A stretch of DNA of 64,000 nucleotides from Microbotryomycetes sp. JL201 (lineage: Eukaryota > Basidiomycota > Microbotryomycetes). This document shows positions 21,588 through 33,794 of this stretch, piece after piece. Every line of letters starts with the position of its first letter. Positions within the stretch are counted from its first letter, which is position 1. Below the pieces are notes generated by a model. The model was not told the origin of the DNA. It worked only from the letters and a program-made list of their open reading frames with translations, and made no database searches. The position numbers were made by a program, and so were the translations under genes. Location of the stretch: NCBI GenBank assembly GCA_033819885.1, contig JAQYUZ010000031.1, positions 1 through 64,000 of the forward strand, written 5' to 3'.

Positions 21588-24255
21588 CTACAAGCCAGAA
21601 CGGTGATTCCGTATCCTGGCATGTCGAATTAATGCGTCCTTGCGAGAGAAACTGCCTCCGCATTCTTTGCACGTCCACTCTACTTTTTTGCCCGTCTTGA
21701 TGCCCTCGTTGTGGATCGTCTCGCGATGACGAGCCAAGTCATAAGGTCGTCTGAAAACAGTACCACAAACTGAACCGTCCTTGTTGACATGAGGACAAGC
21801 AATCCCACCTGGCGCGTCAGGGTCTCCAGGTTGTCGTTTGTTTGGAGCTCGTCGACGTCGCTTGTTGGGTGCGCCATTCTTGTCGACTCCAGACTTGCGT
21901 CGACGTGATCCAAAGTCTGAACCCCAAGCGTCATCGTCGTCGTCATCTTGGAACGTGCCATCCTCGTCAGACGAAGCTCCGAACCCTGGCGTGCGAGACC
22001 GTTTCCTGCGAACGCCGCCGCCGCCGCCGCTCGCCCGACGAATGACATGAGGTGGCGGCGGTGGCGCACCGTAATAGTCGTCTGACGAATTTTGATCGTT
22101 GTCAAAGTAATAATACTCGCCTTCGGCGTCCGCATCTGCGTCTTTGGACGTTGTCCGATCTCGCTTCGGTCGTGGGATTCGAGCAGAAACGTATCCGTCG
22201 CCACCTTGTGCCTCGCCATCGCTTTGCCCATTTGTATAAACCGCGTGCTCTGCAGCTGTTTCAATCTGACCCGAACCAGCGGCGCCAGGCGGTGGCGGAG
22301 GCGCAAACCCGAAAGCAGGCGTCATGTCGGCAGACTTTGGCGGCGGCGGAACCTCGTATCGGTCTGCCAAAAGGGGATCCGATCCTTCAAGGCCAAATGG
22401 TGCATCCTGGTCGGCCTCTGCTCCAGTCGTCTCTTGCTCAGCCTCGTCCCTCGCCAATGTCGCAGCCCCGTCATTAATCAGAGGTGGCAATGCCGACAGA
22501 TTAATCTGAGTCGTCTTTGTCCTCAAGTCCGACTCGGTCACCTCGTCGTTTGGCAAGCTCAAAGACCTCGCACGCTGTTTGTCGGGGTGGACAACCGACC
22601 CGTCAGCTTTCGTTTTGCCACCACCGCCGTCGCGGCCGCCAAATACGCCCTTGTCGTCAACGTCATCGTCCGGACCGTCATCGTCAGGATCGTCACTGGA
22701 AGAGCCACCTTTTTCAAAATCTGCCATGTCGTCGCCTGTTGCAAGGTTGCCGTTGCTCGTCGTGCGCTCGAGCCAACTGATGGCATTCTCAGGCACCGCG
22801 AACGGGTGCTGAGCTTTGCGAGCAGACGATCTCGGACTCGTCAGCAAGCCCGCTGCTCCCGTCGCTGAAGGCGAGGTCGGCGCGACAGCCGTAGACGTGC
22901 TCGCGACCGTCGAGCCATTCGTCGAGGCGCGAGGCGACTTTGTGGTCGACTTGACGGTAGCAACAAGAGGCGGTGTACGTGGCGGTTGCAGCTGGTGCGT
23001 CAATACTGGAGACGTTCTGTGCGGCAGCGGAGCAAACAGGCTCGCGCCGAGACTGCGAGGGCTCGAATGACTCAACCGATGATCGACGTCGTCGTAATCG
23101 AGAAAAGCTTCTTGCGGCGACACCGTCTTGCGCAACATTTCTTCTCGTTCGCGCTCGACTGCCTGTTGCGAACCGTACGCTGGCTGGGACGAAGCATAGA
23201 CCGAGTTGGCGGTGGCGGCCAAATCGTTGTCGTTCTGTGGCGCAAGTGCCAGCGCGCGCAACGGTCCTTTGATCGTATCGAGATCGACTCCGTTCAAATC
23301 ACGTCTGACGCGGTCGAGCAAGTCTTGCTGCTCTGGCAGTGACAGCGGGTGGTCGGTCGACGGAGCCCACAAGAGTTGCTGTTGCTGATTCTGCAGCTGC
23401 TGTTGATACTGTTGCAAAAGTTGTTGTTGTTGCAGAGGCGTGTAACCTGTCGCACCCGCAGGCAGCGTCGACGACGGCAAAGCGGTGGTGGCGGCGGCGG
23501 CGAGCGCCACCGCGTCTGCTGGTGCGTGTTGACTGCCATAGTAGCTCGGCACAAATGTTTGCTGGTCTTTCCACTCTTGCGTGCGGCGCCTGATGGGTTT
23601 TGGCAGCGTCTGTACGGGCACGGACGATGCGCGCTCGAACGCCGTGGCGCGCGCGGGCGACGCTGACGGTCCTCGTGCGTCCATGCCAGCGTACGAGCCC
23701 GAGGACAGTGCTGCCAGTGACTGATAGGCCGGCCACGCGTGGTTCAAATCTGCGAGCGAGGCTCTCGTGGCGCCGAGAGCACTGTCGAGCGGTGGCGGCG
23801 GCGGGTGAGCGAGCGGCGGCGACGACGCAGACGACAGCGACGACCGCGGGCTGTCGGGCACGAGGTCGGGCAAGCCTGTCGAGTCGGCTGGCGCAAGCGC
23901 TGCCGCGTCTGCGCGCGAGGTCGGCCGCGCGAGTGAGTCAGGGTCGGGCGCCAAAAAGAACGCGCACACGAGACAGGGGGGTGGGCCAGGGTTGCATTAC
24001 GAGTAGAGAATAACAGACGCAGCAGGGGGAAGGGAAGAGTATATCTTCATCAGCTCATGGAGGCCATTCCCAGCTTTTATACAATCACTGACCTATGCTC
24101 GACCGGCTGAGCGTCGATCGGCGCGGCGGTGCGACCACATTAAACGCGCTCAGCGTGGTCGGACGGTGGTACGCAGGCAGCGAGGGCTGCTTGAACGTAT
24201 CTTGCAGCTGCTGCTGAGAGTGACCGCCCGTAAACGAGTACGGGTTGGTGTACAT
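21588..24255 (-). CDS. C2H2 zinc-finger transcription regulator
   Basis: Exons 24255-24093 and 23908-21588 join in phase with a 184-nt intron, giving about 827 aa; the intron acceptor is chosen by phase and branch site and is less certain. The first exon begins MYTNPYSFTGG. The long middle is Pro-, Ala-, Gln- and Asp-rich low complexity, including a Gln-rich block near 23380-23440. The C-terminus carries two zinc fingers: an atypical one with CPHVNKDGSVCG and RHRETIH, then WTCKECGGSFSRKDAL with RHARIRNH. A basic region precedes them. DNA binding is expected; target genes are unknown. Confidence 0.82.
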
Positions 24256-24715
24256 TCGGTGATCGTCCCAGTCGTCGGCTCGGCCCGCGTCGGTCAGGTG
24301 ACTCGAGACAGTGTGCAACACAGGCAGGCACCAATCTCGGAGTCTGACGCTGCTGGAACAGATCCGATCACGAAAAAAATAATGATTCGGAACGGCGTCA
24401 GACGTCTGGCAGACGCCGAGCGTCGAACGAGTGCCGTCTCGCTCAGAGCTCGAGCGTGACTATGACCTCACTCGCGACTTGGGGTCATCGCGCACCGGGT
24501 TTCCTGCGCACCCAATGCATTCCCCATTGCCGTTCGATAAAAGCACCCGTGCACATTTCCCAGCGGCTCTTTATGCTGTCATGTCATTGGCCCGCAGAAG
24601 CACGTGTGACAAAATCTGACAAGAACGAGACGTTTTGTAGCAACATGACGAAATTGAGCCTACAACATGCACGTGACAGGTAAAGAGTGACAGAGATTGA
24701 AAAACAAAGGACCAC
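24256..24715. other. Intergenic, no gene seen
   Basis: About 460 bp lie upstream of the C2H2 regulator and downstream of the histone deacetylase stop, both on the minus strand. It should hold the regulator's promoter. An ACGTG-type hexamer occurs near 24669 and no conserved frame is evident. Confidence 0.4.
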
Positions 24716-26596
24716 CTACTCTGGCATCTCGTCTTCGGCCGTGCCCTCGTCAATCCTCGGCACGTCCGCCTTTGCCCCTCGTTTCGGCACACTGATGGAT
24801 GACTTTCTTCGTCTACTACCTTGTTGCTTCGCCGCGGTGGATGGCGCACCATCAGACATTCGAGGTCGAGCGGCCCTCGCAGTGACGACGGCAGCAGTGG
24901 ACGACGTCGACGCCGACAAAACCGTGGCGACATCACCCGTCCCGTCCTTGTCCTTGTCGGCTTGCTCGTCCTTGGCAGCATCTTCATCCTTCAACCACTG
25001 GGCCAACCCAGGTGGAACCTCTTGCATTTGAACACTCGGCGCGCCATGCATGTACCTTAACCTTTCTAGAATGCCGACACGAATGCGCTCCAGTGCCTGT
25101 CGAGTATTTTGGTTTTCGATTCGATTGCGTCCACTCGTAATGTCAGGATGAAGTTTATAGTCTGGCGCAAAAAAGGCATCGTAGGCCGTGTGAGGTAGGG
25201 TCATGGGCAGACTCTGGTGCAGGTCCAACAAGACGGCCGTCTCGTATGTCCAGCACCGCGACACATTCTTAACTGAGAGTGTAATCGCAGGTAAGAATGC
25301 ATTACCGAATGCTCACGCGCAAAAGGATCAACTCACTTGTATAGCCCCCGCCCCCTACGACCAATGTCGGCAAGCCGAACGACTTGATGAACCTAACGCA
25401 TTCACCATGCGCGGCGATCGACAAATTAAAGCAACCTAGCCTGTCGCAACCCAACGAATCTGCACCGCACTGCAACACGATCGCAGACGGCCGAAACGTA
25501 TTGATTGTTGGCTCCATGATGCTCTTGAACAATGCTAGGTACGATTCATTGTCGATACCGTCCTGTAGAGGTACGTTCAAAGAAAAATACTTGCCGAGGT
25601 CGTGTCCGACTTCGTCAATATGACCCGTTCCTGGAAAAAAGTCGCTCGAGTACTTGTGAAACGAGACCGTCAAGACTCGGTTGGAATTGTAGAAAGCTTC
25701 TTGAACGCCGTCGCCGTGATGAATATCGATGTCGAGGTACAAAACTCGGGCGTGCGTCCTGCGAGTCCTGTCAGTCTATAAACTGCTCAGGCTGCCATGC
25801 GCCGTCTGACTTACCGGAGCAGCTCGAGTATTGCAAGCACAATGTCGTTGATGTAGCAAAACCCGCTCGCCTCTGCTTTCTTGGCATGATGCAGGCCACC
25901 AGTCCAATTGATGGCAATGTCTGTCGCGCCAGAGCCAATTTTGCGGGCGGCCATCAGGGACGCGCCAGCATACTGTCTACAATAATCCCACATGTCGCTG
26001 AAGATGGGACAATCGTCGCCGACATTGAACGACGACAAGACGTTTGTGAAATCGCTCACGTTGTCCGGCGTAACCCTGTCGCAGACAGCGTGATGAGTTT
26101 CGAAGGAAAGCACAGCCCAAGCGAAACAGGTCGCATACCTCGACAGAAAATCGACATAGTCGTCATCGTGAAAGCGAGTTAGCTCTTCGGCCGTAGCTGC
26201 CCGAGGGTCGAAAATGTCCATCTTTTTGTGCAAGCCGTAGCCCATGACGAGATGATTCGTCAATGTGAGACGGTGAGGCTTCATTGGATGCCGTTCCTGC
26301 ACAGAATTACAGATCCATTCAATACGGCGATACTTTTCGGCGATACTCTTCGGCGTGGCGAGAGGGGAGCGCTGCGCACCCCAAAGTGATACTCTCCGAC
26401 ACCACGCGGAAAGTAGTATGATACGCGAGGTTGAGAGTGGACCTGCAAAAAAGTTCAATGCTTCAGCGACGCGTCTTGGGATTATCTGGGGAATCGGCCG
26501 TGTCGACGCGAGCTTGGCTACGTTCGCATGTCCAGACCGATAAAGACACGTCTGTGCCATGTCCAGATACTGTATGCTCACCCCAACGCCGCTCAT
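24716..26596 (-). CDS. HOS2: Class I histone deacetylase, Hos2/HDAC3 type
   Basis: Six exons in phase: 26596-26582, 26442-26380, 26296-26139, 26075-25815, 25758-25337 and 25272-24716, giving 491 aa. The spliced protein starts [17 protein letters not shown] and contains [18 protein letters not shown], the zinc-site region [29 protein letters not shown] and [31 protein letters not shown]-type and QCGADSLG positions match Hos2 rather than Rpd3. Hos2 is the deacetylase of the Set3 complex and acts on H3/H4 over active genes. An extended charged tail ([15 protein letters not shown], then basic residues) follows the domain. The first exon is only 15 nt, so the start is less certain than the core. 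Confidence 0.92.
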
Positions 26597-27030
26597 TGAA
26601 CCCCCGACATGCCCAGACCTCCAACTCTGTCCCTCCAACTCTTGTCCAGATTCGGCCCCGTCCCTAAACGTGTACTCTGACCCGTTGACGATTTTTTGAA
26701 ACTTGAACAAATCGTGATCATCACTTGTGGACGTCGTCTTGCCGTTGCTGTTGGCTGACAGCGTTGAAGCGAACCCGAGTCGGTCGAACGTGAACGCACA
26801 TGCGTCAGACGTGGACGCTGGCGCTCGTGTCATTATTCTCGACCGGCTTTCGCGAACAACCGCTACACCGGTCACCGGCCGGAAACACGCGTCGGGACAC
26901 AGCCGCCCCAGAGGTCTGAGCGTAAACACGTCTCCAACGGAAACCCCGCCACAATCGCGGGAAAGAAACATCGTCTGGAATGCAACAACGATGATGGCTC
27001 TAGTGTCAACACGGATTCGTCACAGTCTTC
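26597..27030. promoter_or_regulatory. Promoter region of the Hos2-type gene
   Basis: About 430 bp between the Hos2-type ATG and the Mam3-like stop, both minus strand. The Hos2 reading frame is open through it for 125 codons without homology, so I treat it as 5' UTR and promoter. It also contains the 3' end of the Mam3-like transcript. Confidence 0.4.
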
Positions 27031-28825
27031 TCAGTCAGTCTCGAGTCCAAGCAACGGATCCCGTCCGTGCTCGCGATGGTCGTCGTCATCATTATCATCG
27101 AGCACAAATTGTCCGTTCGATTCGTCATTGGTCACTGTTGCGTTTCGTATCATCGCAACAGACCTTCCGCGAGAGTCTGTCGTCGATTTAAAGACAAATT
27201 TGGGGTTGGCAGAGTCTGGCTCTCGGATGTCTTCCTCGTCATCGTCGTCATCGTCATGCAAACCGAGCAGCAAGGGTTTAGAGTCGGAGGAGCTGCTGTG
27301 TCGACCAAGTTGACTTGCTGACGTCGATCGTAGTGTTGACGCCCTTGCAGCGGACGAGTTTCGAAGAGTCGAGCCGAGGCCACGGGATGCAGCATTCCCA
27401 ACGGTCGACATTGGCGGCGGAAACGTACCAGAAGATGACAAAGCGACATAAGGCGATGCCGGCCGGGTCAAAGAGTCGACTCGAGCTTTTCGCCTGTCGG
27501 ATATGTCCCGCAACAAGGGTGCCAAGGCCACGCTCGACCGTCTAGACGACGCATCCGAATCATTGACGCTTTTCTGTCTGTTGACGGGAGTGCGCAAATG
27601 GACGTCGACAAAGACGTCCGTCTCGTCAACGATTTCTTTGCCGAGCATCTCCTCCACTACATCTTCGAGCGATACGACCCCCACGACGCCCTGCTTCTGA
27701 CCTGGTGCTTTGGACACGAGAAGCATGTGCGAACTGCCTTGAAGGAAGAAATTAAGGGCGTCGAGGCAGGTCAAATCGGGTCTCGTCTCTGGCAACGGCA
27801 GCAACTCGAATTCGCCAACGCTCTGCTCGTCCTCTGGATCGTAAGCGACAATTTTCTTGACCATGAGCATTCCGATGAAATCGCTCGAGTTGCCTGGAGC
27901 ATGGACTGGTATCCGACTGTGACCTTCGGCAACGATTTCGGCCACTTTGGCATGAGACAGGACTTCGTCAGCCGACAAAGTATAGACGTCTTCGATTGGC
28001 GTCATGACTTGGCCGACTCGCTTGTCAGACAAGTCGAGCAAGCTCGAAACGATGCGCACTTCATCGTCGCTCAGTGTGTGACTGCCTTCGTCTGCCGGAA
28101 GCAACTCAAGGGTGAGCGGGCGCGAAGGAGCTGGCTCGTACCAGCCCAACTCACTACCGTGCAATCCAAGCAGCGTCTTGAGTTCAATCTTGCGGTACAT
28201 GGTTCCGTGGTTACGTCCGAGCAAAAAGTCGAGACATTTCGCCACTGGCCAGGTTATCGGTGCCTCGAGGTACATCTGGCGTGCTCTCACCGGTCAGTGT
28301 AGGGCGCGCAAAGGCACATTCGAGCGCGACTGACAAGTACTTTGACGAGATTGACACATTTCGATCCGATTGCGAGGCCGTGCCTAGCGCATATTGCCTG
28401 CGGCACAATCTCGCCAAACAAGACAATGAGCGAGGACGATATGAAAATGGCTGCGACGCCTCCTCCACCAGTCAATTCGTCCAAAAACACGGGGAGCGTT
28501 TCGTTTACGATGACGTTCGAGACGAGGAGCGAGCTGAGCACCCAGTGAAAGCCGAGGCTCATCAGCGACAGCACGCGCTTGGCGTCGCGCTGCTGTCTTG
28601 GTGTCCCTGACGTTGACAAGACTCGAAGTTTCGTGTTGTCGAGACCTGCGAGCACAAACATCAGCTGTGAGCCAGAGCTCGAGCGATTGTTCGATCTAGT
28701 CGAGACTTGCCCATCATGCCGAGCGTGAGTCCGCTAAAGACTCCGCCGAGCAAGACAAAGGCTACAGACAGGCACATTTTGAGGACAAATTCTAGGGTGA
28801 CGAGATAGACAGAGACGTCAGTCAT
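27031..28825 (-). CDS. MAM3: CNNM/Mam3-type membrane protein with CBS domains
   Basis: Core exons 28825-28711, 28645-28335 and 28275-27031 give about 556 aa. The DUF21/CNNM membrane domain shows GGVFSGLTLGMMG joined to LDNTKLRVLS, then several hydrophobic helices including FGEIVPQAIC. A cytosolic CBS pair follows, with MTPIEDVYTLSADE and VVSLEDVVEEMLGKEIVDE. The tail is Ser- and Asp-rich, with Asp runs near 27080 and 27240. Yeast Mam3 is a vacuolar protein affecting metal tolerance. The first resolved intron (28646-28710) has a GC donor. Fungal relatives have a signal peptide; a possible 5' exon at about 29054-29215 is hydrophobic, but I could not join it convincingly, so the N-terminus is unresolved. 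Confidence 0.85.
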
Positions 28826-29497
28826 GCGCTGATTCTGTGGCGTAGGCGAGACGAAATGTCGAGGTCTGGCTCGCGCAGGCCAGCCCAGAAGGATTTGCCG
28901 TAGGCGCAATGTAATTCGCGTTGCTTGCCTGTACTCTCAAGCGCGCGCTTGCCGTTGTCAGACAGTGCGACAGGCTCGCACATGGTCGCCGAGCACGACA
29001 CGAGCTCGTCGAGACCGCTGTTTTGGCTTGGCGAGCGGCTCAACATGCTCACCTTTGTGTGACATTTCTTCTGGTGCGCGAGTGACGAGCGTATGGCTGC
29101 TAATCGGCGCCGCCCTGCATTTAGCGACCAACGCCGACACGACGAGGCGTGCCAGCGTTGGTACATTTGCTATCGGGTACTGCACATTCTTGGGACCGAT
29201 TCGAGAGCTGGGCATCCAACAAAAATGCGCGCGCCAATCGGGTTAGACACAGACGCTCGCTCCATCGCTCCCGGCTTCGGGAACCGGATCCTGTTTCCGT
29301 CTTGAGGGTTTATAGCCTCGTCGGCACAATCATGCGTGTCCACGGCATTGAATCATTCACGCTCTCCGCTTATGTGACAAAAAGCTCACTTGTCGCGACT
29401 GCTATTTTCCCGCACCGCAGCGGGTCTGTCCGCTGAACGTTGTGCTTTCCTTCGAAACACGCACGCGTATCAACTATCGAGCACTCTCGTCCAGGAA
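28826..29497. promoter_or_regulatory. Upstream region shared by Mam3-like gene and ALG2
   Basis: The two genes diverge here. The part near 29054-29215 on the minus strand may be the missing first exon of the Mam3-like gene, with the phrase LARLVVSALVAKCRAAP resembling a signal peptide. The remaining 280 bp before the ALG2 ATG would be a bidirectional promoter. Confidence 0.35.
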
Positions 29498-31540
29498 ATG
29501 AATTTGGATCCGGTCGGAGGTCGCAGACCTGCCAAGTACGCGCCTGTCGAGCTCGGCGACAGTTTGCGGATTGCATTCATTCACCCCGACCTGGGCATCG
29601 GTTCGTACCGCGGCATGCACTGATGATTGATATGAGGCCGTCCTGCTGACATTGCTCTCGCAACGACGCAGGCGGAGCAGAGCGTTTTGTCGTCGACGCT
29701 GCCGTTGCCTTGCAGCAGCTCGGACATGACGTGCAGCTGTTCACGAGCTATCACGAGGACGGCGCTGACGGAAGGAGCTTCCGGGAGACCAAAGACGGTC
29801 AGTTCCTCCGATTAACACCTGGCCGCCAGGATCTGGCATGTGGGGCGCCGACCTGCTCGACGTCATCCGCCCCTCATACTCTTCGGACACAGGCAAGAAT
29901 ACCACGCGCTGACGGCAGTGTGAACGCCTCGTCTTGTCAGGCACTTTACCCGTCCATGTCCTGGGAGGGTGGCTGTTTCCTCGATCCATTTTTGGGCGGT
30001 TCACGATCGTTTGCGCGATCCTGCGACAGTTCCATTTGACATTTTCCTTCTTGCTGGCTTCTTTGATGCATCAGGTGGCGTGCTCGCCGCTCATACTTCC
30101 GGTCGACCATCCATTTCGATCGAGCGCAGACTGGAGCTGGCGGAGGCAGCTCGAACCTTTCGACGTCCTCGTCGTTGACCAGCTATCTGCTTCAATTCCT
30201 CTGCTGCGGTGGTTCGGTCAAAACAGGGTCGTCTTTTACTGTCACTTTCCTGATCAGCTGCTGTCGCCAGGTCGACCGGCGTCCCACTCATCAAACGATC
30301 CGAGACAGAGACGACCGACGACCCTGAAAGAGTCGATCAGAACTTTTTATCGCGCGCCAATTGACGCGTTCGAAGAGACGACGACGGGAGAAGCTGACAA
30401 GATCCTCGTCAATTCGGAATTCACAAGCCAGGTCTTTCAAAAGACGTTTGCCGGCCTGAGGCGGATACCAAGGACGGTGTACCCGGCTGTGAACGTGGAC
30501 GCATTCAGCCTCAAGCGTGACTCTGCTCAAGCTGTCGATTGGTTGAAGACGTCAGTGGCTTTCCCACGTGACGATGCGGCCAACGCTGACAGAATCGACT
30601 TGACAGGAACGACCCCGTGCTGTTATCGATAAATCGATTCGAAAAGAAAAAGAATGTAGCTCTTGCTCTTGACGCATTTGCGGACGCTTCAAAGCACCAC
30701 CCGAGCCTCAAACTTGTCGTCGCAGGCGGATTCGATGCGAGACTGCCTGATAATGTTTCGACCTTAGCGGCACTGCAGAAGCTGGCGGACAAGCTAGGAA
30801 TGTCTCACTACACGTATTCGTCTTCGCCCTCTTCGTCTTCTCTGCCCAAAACACTGTCTGTCGAGCCTGAACCACCCAGCGACCTTCCTCAGATTCTGTT
30901 TTTACTCAACATGGACGAGCAGCAAAAGCAACACCTCATGACTGCGCCTACTACTCTTGCGCTTCTCTACACTCCGTCGTTCGAACATTTTGGCATCGTG
31001 CCTATCGAAGCCATGGCGTCTCAATTGCCCGTCATTGCCACCACCTCGGGCGGACCAACAGAGTCTGTACTGGACAGAGGTCTCGAGTCTGATGACACGA
31101 CTGGACTGCTGCGTGATCCGCGTCCGCAAGAGTGGTCCGAAGCTATTCGTGCCTTGTTGCAGCTCTCGACGGATCGACGTCTCCGGCTAGGTCGAGCGGG
31201 TCGACAACGCGTCGAGTCCATGTTTTCGTCCAAGAAACTAGGTCAAGAGCTTGAAAGGGCATGTCGAGACGCTGCTTCGATAGGACAGCCCATTTACACG
31301 GAAGCGGGGTTCAAGAAGATGCTCGTGTTTTCAATTTCATTGTTTGCTTGCGTCGCCGCTGGATTATTAGCGTTTGTCATGAGTTGGAAAGGCGGCAGAT
31401 TGGACGAACGTGGCAGGCCAATCGTGGGACTGCATCAAATGATGAGGGCCGACCGCTTGCTCAAAGAAAAAGCCAAAATGAGGCAAGAAGTCATGAAAGA
31501 GGTCATGAAGGAGCGAATCTTGCGGGGCGAGGAGCTGTGA
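29498..31540 (+). CDS. ALG2: Alpha-1,3/1,6-mannosyltransferase ALG2
   Basis: Exons 29498-29600, 29672-29797, 29941-30550 and 30607-31540 give 590 aa. ALG2 adds the second and third mannose to the dolichol-linked oligosaccharide on the cytosolic face of the ER. The GT4 fold shows [20 protein letters not shown] at the N-terminus, DVLVVDQLSASIP, VVFYCHFPDQLL, the conserved RAPIDAFEETTTGEADKILV and the sugar-nucleotide motif PSFEHFGIVPIEAMA. One C-terminal membrane helix (LVFSISLFACVAAGLLAF) and a basic coiled tail follow. Human and yeast proteins are somewhat shorter; the extra length lies in Ser-rich loops. The stop is only 170 bp from the calcipressin start on the same strand. Confidence 0.93.
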
Positions 31541-31710
31541 TCTTACTCTTGCTGTATTAAAAGCCGACAAAGATGAATTACGTCAGTCGTCAGTCGTCAG
31601 CTGTCGTCGAAATCCGCCTCGGCCATTATTGCACCGCCGCCATCCGCGTCACGCTGACAGAGCAGACTGTCTCGGCCCTCGTCGGCTTTGACGGTTGCAC
31701 CTGTTGTGCG

Positions 31711-32693
31711 ATGGTCGTCGCGCCGACAAACTCGTTGATCCTGCTATGGCCCGACGAGCTTTTTACAGTGCGCTTACAGCCTCTGTTTAGGGCACACTTT
31801 GCCAATTATGGAGATATGGTTCTGTGGACGCCCTTGCGCAAACTAGGACGCGTGTTGGTCGCGTACAAAGACGAGCAGAGCGCCGTCAAAGCCAGGCGCG
31901 AGATGGACGGCTTTGTATGGGACGAGGATGACTCGAACGGCAACGTTGGTTCCCCAGAGTCAAGCAAGAATGAGCTAGAGCAACAGTAAGCTGTTGCCTC
32001 GAAAGCCGGTTCAGTCAAGCTGCTGACTCGCGGTCGTCCGTTCAATGCACCAGACCGATGAGAGTGTTTTTCGGTCCAAGCATCGCTCTTCCGCTCAAAG
32101 ATCTGCGCTCTACGCTCCTCGACGTCCCTCAACTGTCTCGAAACTTTCTAATCTCGCCACCAGGTAGTCCGCCCGTCGGCTGGGAGCAAACGCTTGAAGA
32201 GGCACCCAACCCAAACCCATTGCCCACATCGTCAGATCCAACTGATTGTCAAGACTCGGCATGGGCAGAAGAACTCTCGCGCGCCTTGAGATTTCTCAGC
32301 ACAGAGTCGAATCCGGACGCGGACGATCCGGTCGAGAGCAAAGTCGATTCTGCAGACGAGTCGTCAAACGAAGCCCAGTCATCGACCACACTGCTGGTCC
32401 CTGCAGCCGCGTCTGCAAGCCGGCCTGCAGTGACTGTCTCTTCCCCGTCGACGCTCGACGTGCGTTCTGACGGCACAGGTACGCCACCGCTGCCTCCAGG
32501 CGCCCAAAAGATTGGGTCTGTCAAGGCGACGATTGAGAGCATGTTGGGCAAGAAGCGCAGTTTTAGTGATCTGCGTGGCGCAGGTCAGGACCCAGCAGAG
32601 TCGGACTATAACGAGCTGCAAAACGCGCCGGCGCATAGGACAGGGCCTGCTAGAATAACACCAACGGCACGGCCTCCTCTACATGCAGAATGA
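31711..32693 (+). CDS. RCN1: Calcipressin (regulator of calcineurin, RCAN family)
   Basis: Two exons, 31711-31985 and 32054-32693 (intron 68 nt), give 304 aa. The first exon encodes an RRM-like fold (TNSLILLWPDELF, then FANYGDMVLWTPLRKLGRVLV). The second carries the diagnostic calcineurin-binding phrase NFLISPPGSPPVGWE. The protein binds and modulates the phosphatase calcineurin. The C-terminal third is Ser/Asp-rich. The ATG at 31711 fits the family's start; an in-frame ATG at 31573 would add 46 unconserved residues. Confidence 0.9.
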
Positions 32694-32738
32694 AGGAATG
32701 GGAAATAGCATCAAGCCTATCGTGTCTGTTGTAACAGT

Positions 32739-33642
32739 ATGCTTTTGCGCGCACCTCCTGACTTTTCCTGTCGAGTTGACCGTCGCTGCTCGCGCATCCT
32801 TTTCTTCCTTCCCACTACATCCCCTTGCACCCAAATCCGATGTGCGAAGTGCCTGCGCATGCTTGGTCATCAGAATGGTGTTGGCTGTCGATCTGATGGA
32901 CGTGCAGGCGCAGCAATTTCCGCCGTGAACGATTGAAGGCATCCGAGCAACGAGAGTCGGCCCTCTAGTCGGATCTGGGTGTCATTCATGACATTTGAGA
33001 TGTGACTTGGGGGCCGACGTCCAACTTGCTGCTTCTGGGTGTTTCATCGTTCACGGTCGAGTTTTGTCGGCGCGGAATAAGTCTGCATTGCAAGACGTCT
33101 CGTGCATGTATGGTCTTGTCGAGACGTATCGCGGCTCAACTGATACTCTTCGCCGAGACTGGACATGCACAGCGGTAGGCGAGGTTTTCTTGCCGTAGAC
33201 GCGCTCGCGGGACCAACACGCTCTGCGTCGGGTTGGATCATTGTTGACGAAAGACATTGTCAGAGTGAGTCTCGTGCGCCGGCTCGTGCGGCGTCACTGG
33301 CAGATAGTGTACTGTGTGCGATCGTCGCGCTTCGCAGGACAAGATGGTTTAAATATTTATTGTCTCGGATCTGGCCTTGTGTCGTTTCACGTCCTCGGCC
33401 AGACTGACCGACAGCTTTACATCACTGATCCTGTGTTGCGCTCCGTCGCCTGCCGCTCGAGCATGTTTCGCAGCGATAGCACATTTCCACTGACCCGAAC
33501 ACTTTTAGCCCTTGTAGGGTACTTGGATCTTTGCTTCGGCTTGTCACTATTCGTGAGTTTTTCGTACGAATCGACTGTCACCGCTAGTGCTCGTCCGGGC
33601 GCGTTGTCCTTTCAAAGGATGAAACGATATTCACAGACCTGA
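32739..33642 (+). CDS. Candidate multi-exon gene, possibly yippee/Mis18-like
   Basis: This is a weak call. Starting at ATG 32739, a frame reads to IRCAKCLRMLGH (near 32840-32875), a CxxC followed by an LG as at the start of yippee/Mis18 zinc domains. Further on, FAGQDGLNIYCLGSG (near 33332-33372) resembles the end of the Mis18 domain, where a Phe/Leu-rich strand ends in Tyr-x-Leu-Gly-Ser. Possible splice sites lie between, but I could not assemble a continuous, conserved protein, and the second CxxC was not found. It could be an unrelated small gene or chance. Confidence 0.2.
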
Positions 33643-33794
33643 ACCGATCACCTTGTGTGACCAGAGGACAAACGATATTATTGCCTTTTATTTCTGACCC
33701 ATGACACGCGCCCTATGACGAGCACTTCGTGGCATTCACATCGAGGATTGACACCGTGCACGAAACTGACTGCTCGCCTGTGTAGATGCTTGAT

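Noticed and set aside
30072-30130. Possible extra intron in the ALG2 third exon
   Set aside because: Removing the GT..AG interval shifts the frame and destroys the conserved DVLVVDQLSASIP segment, so the sequence was kept as coding.
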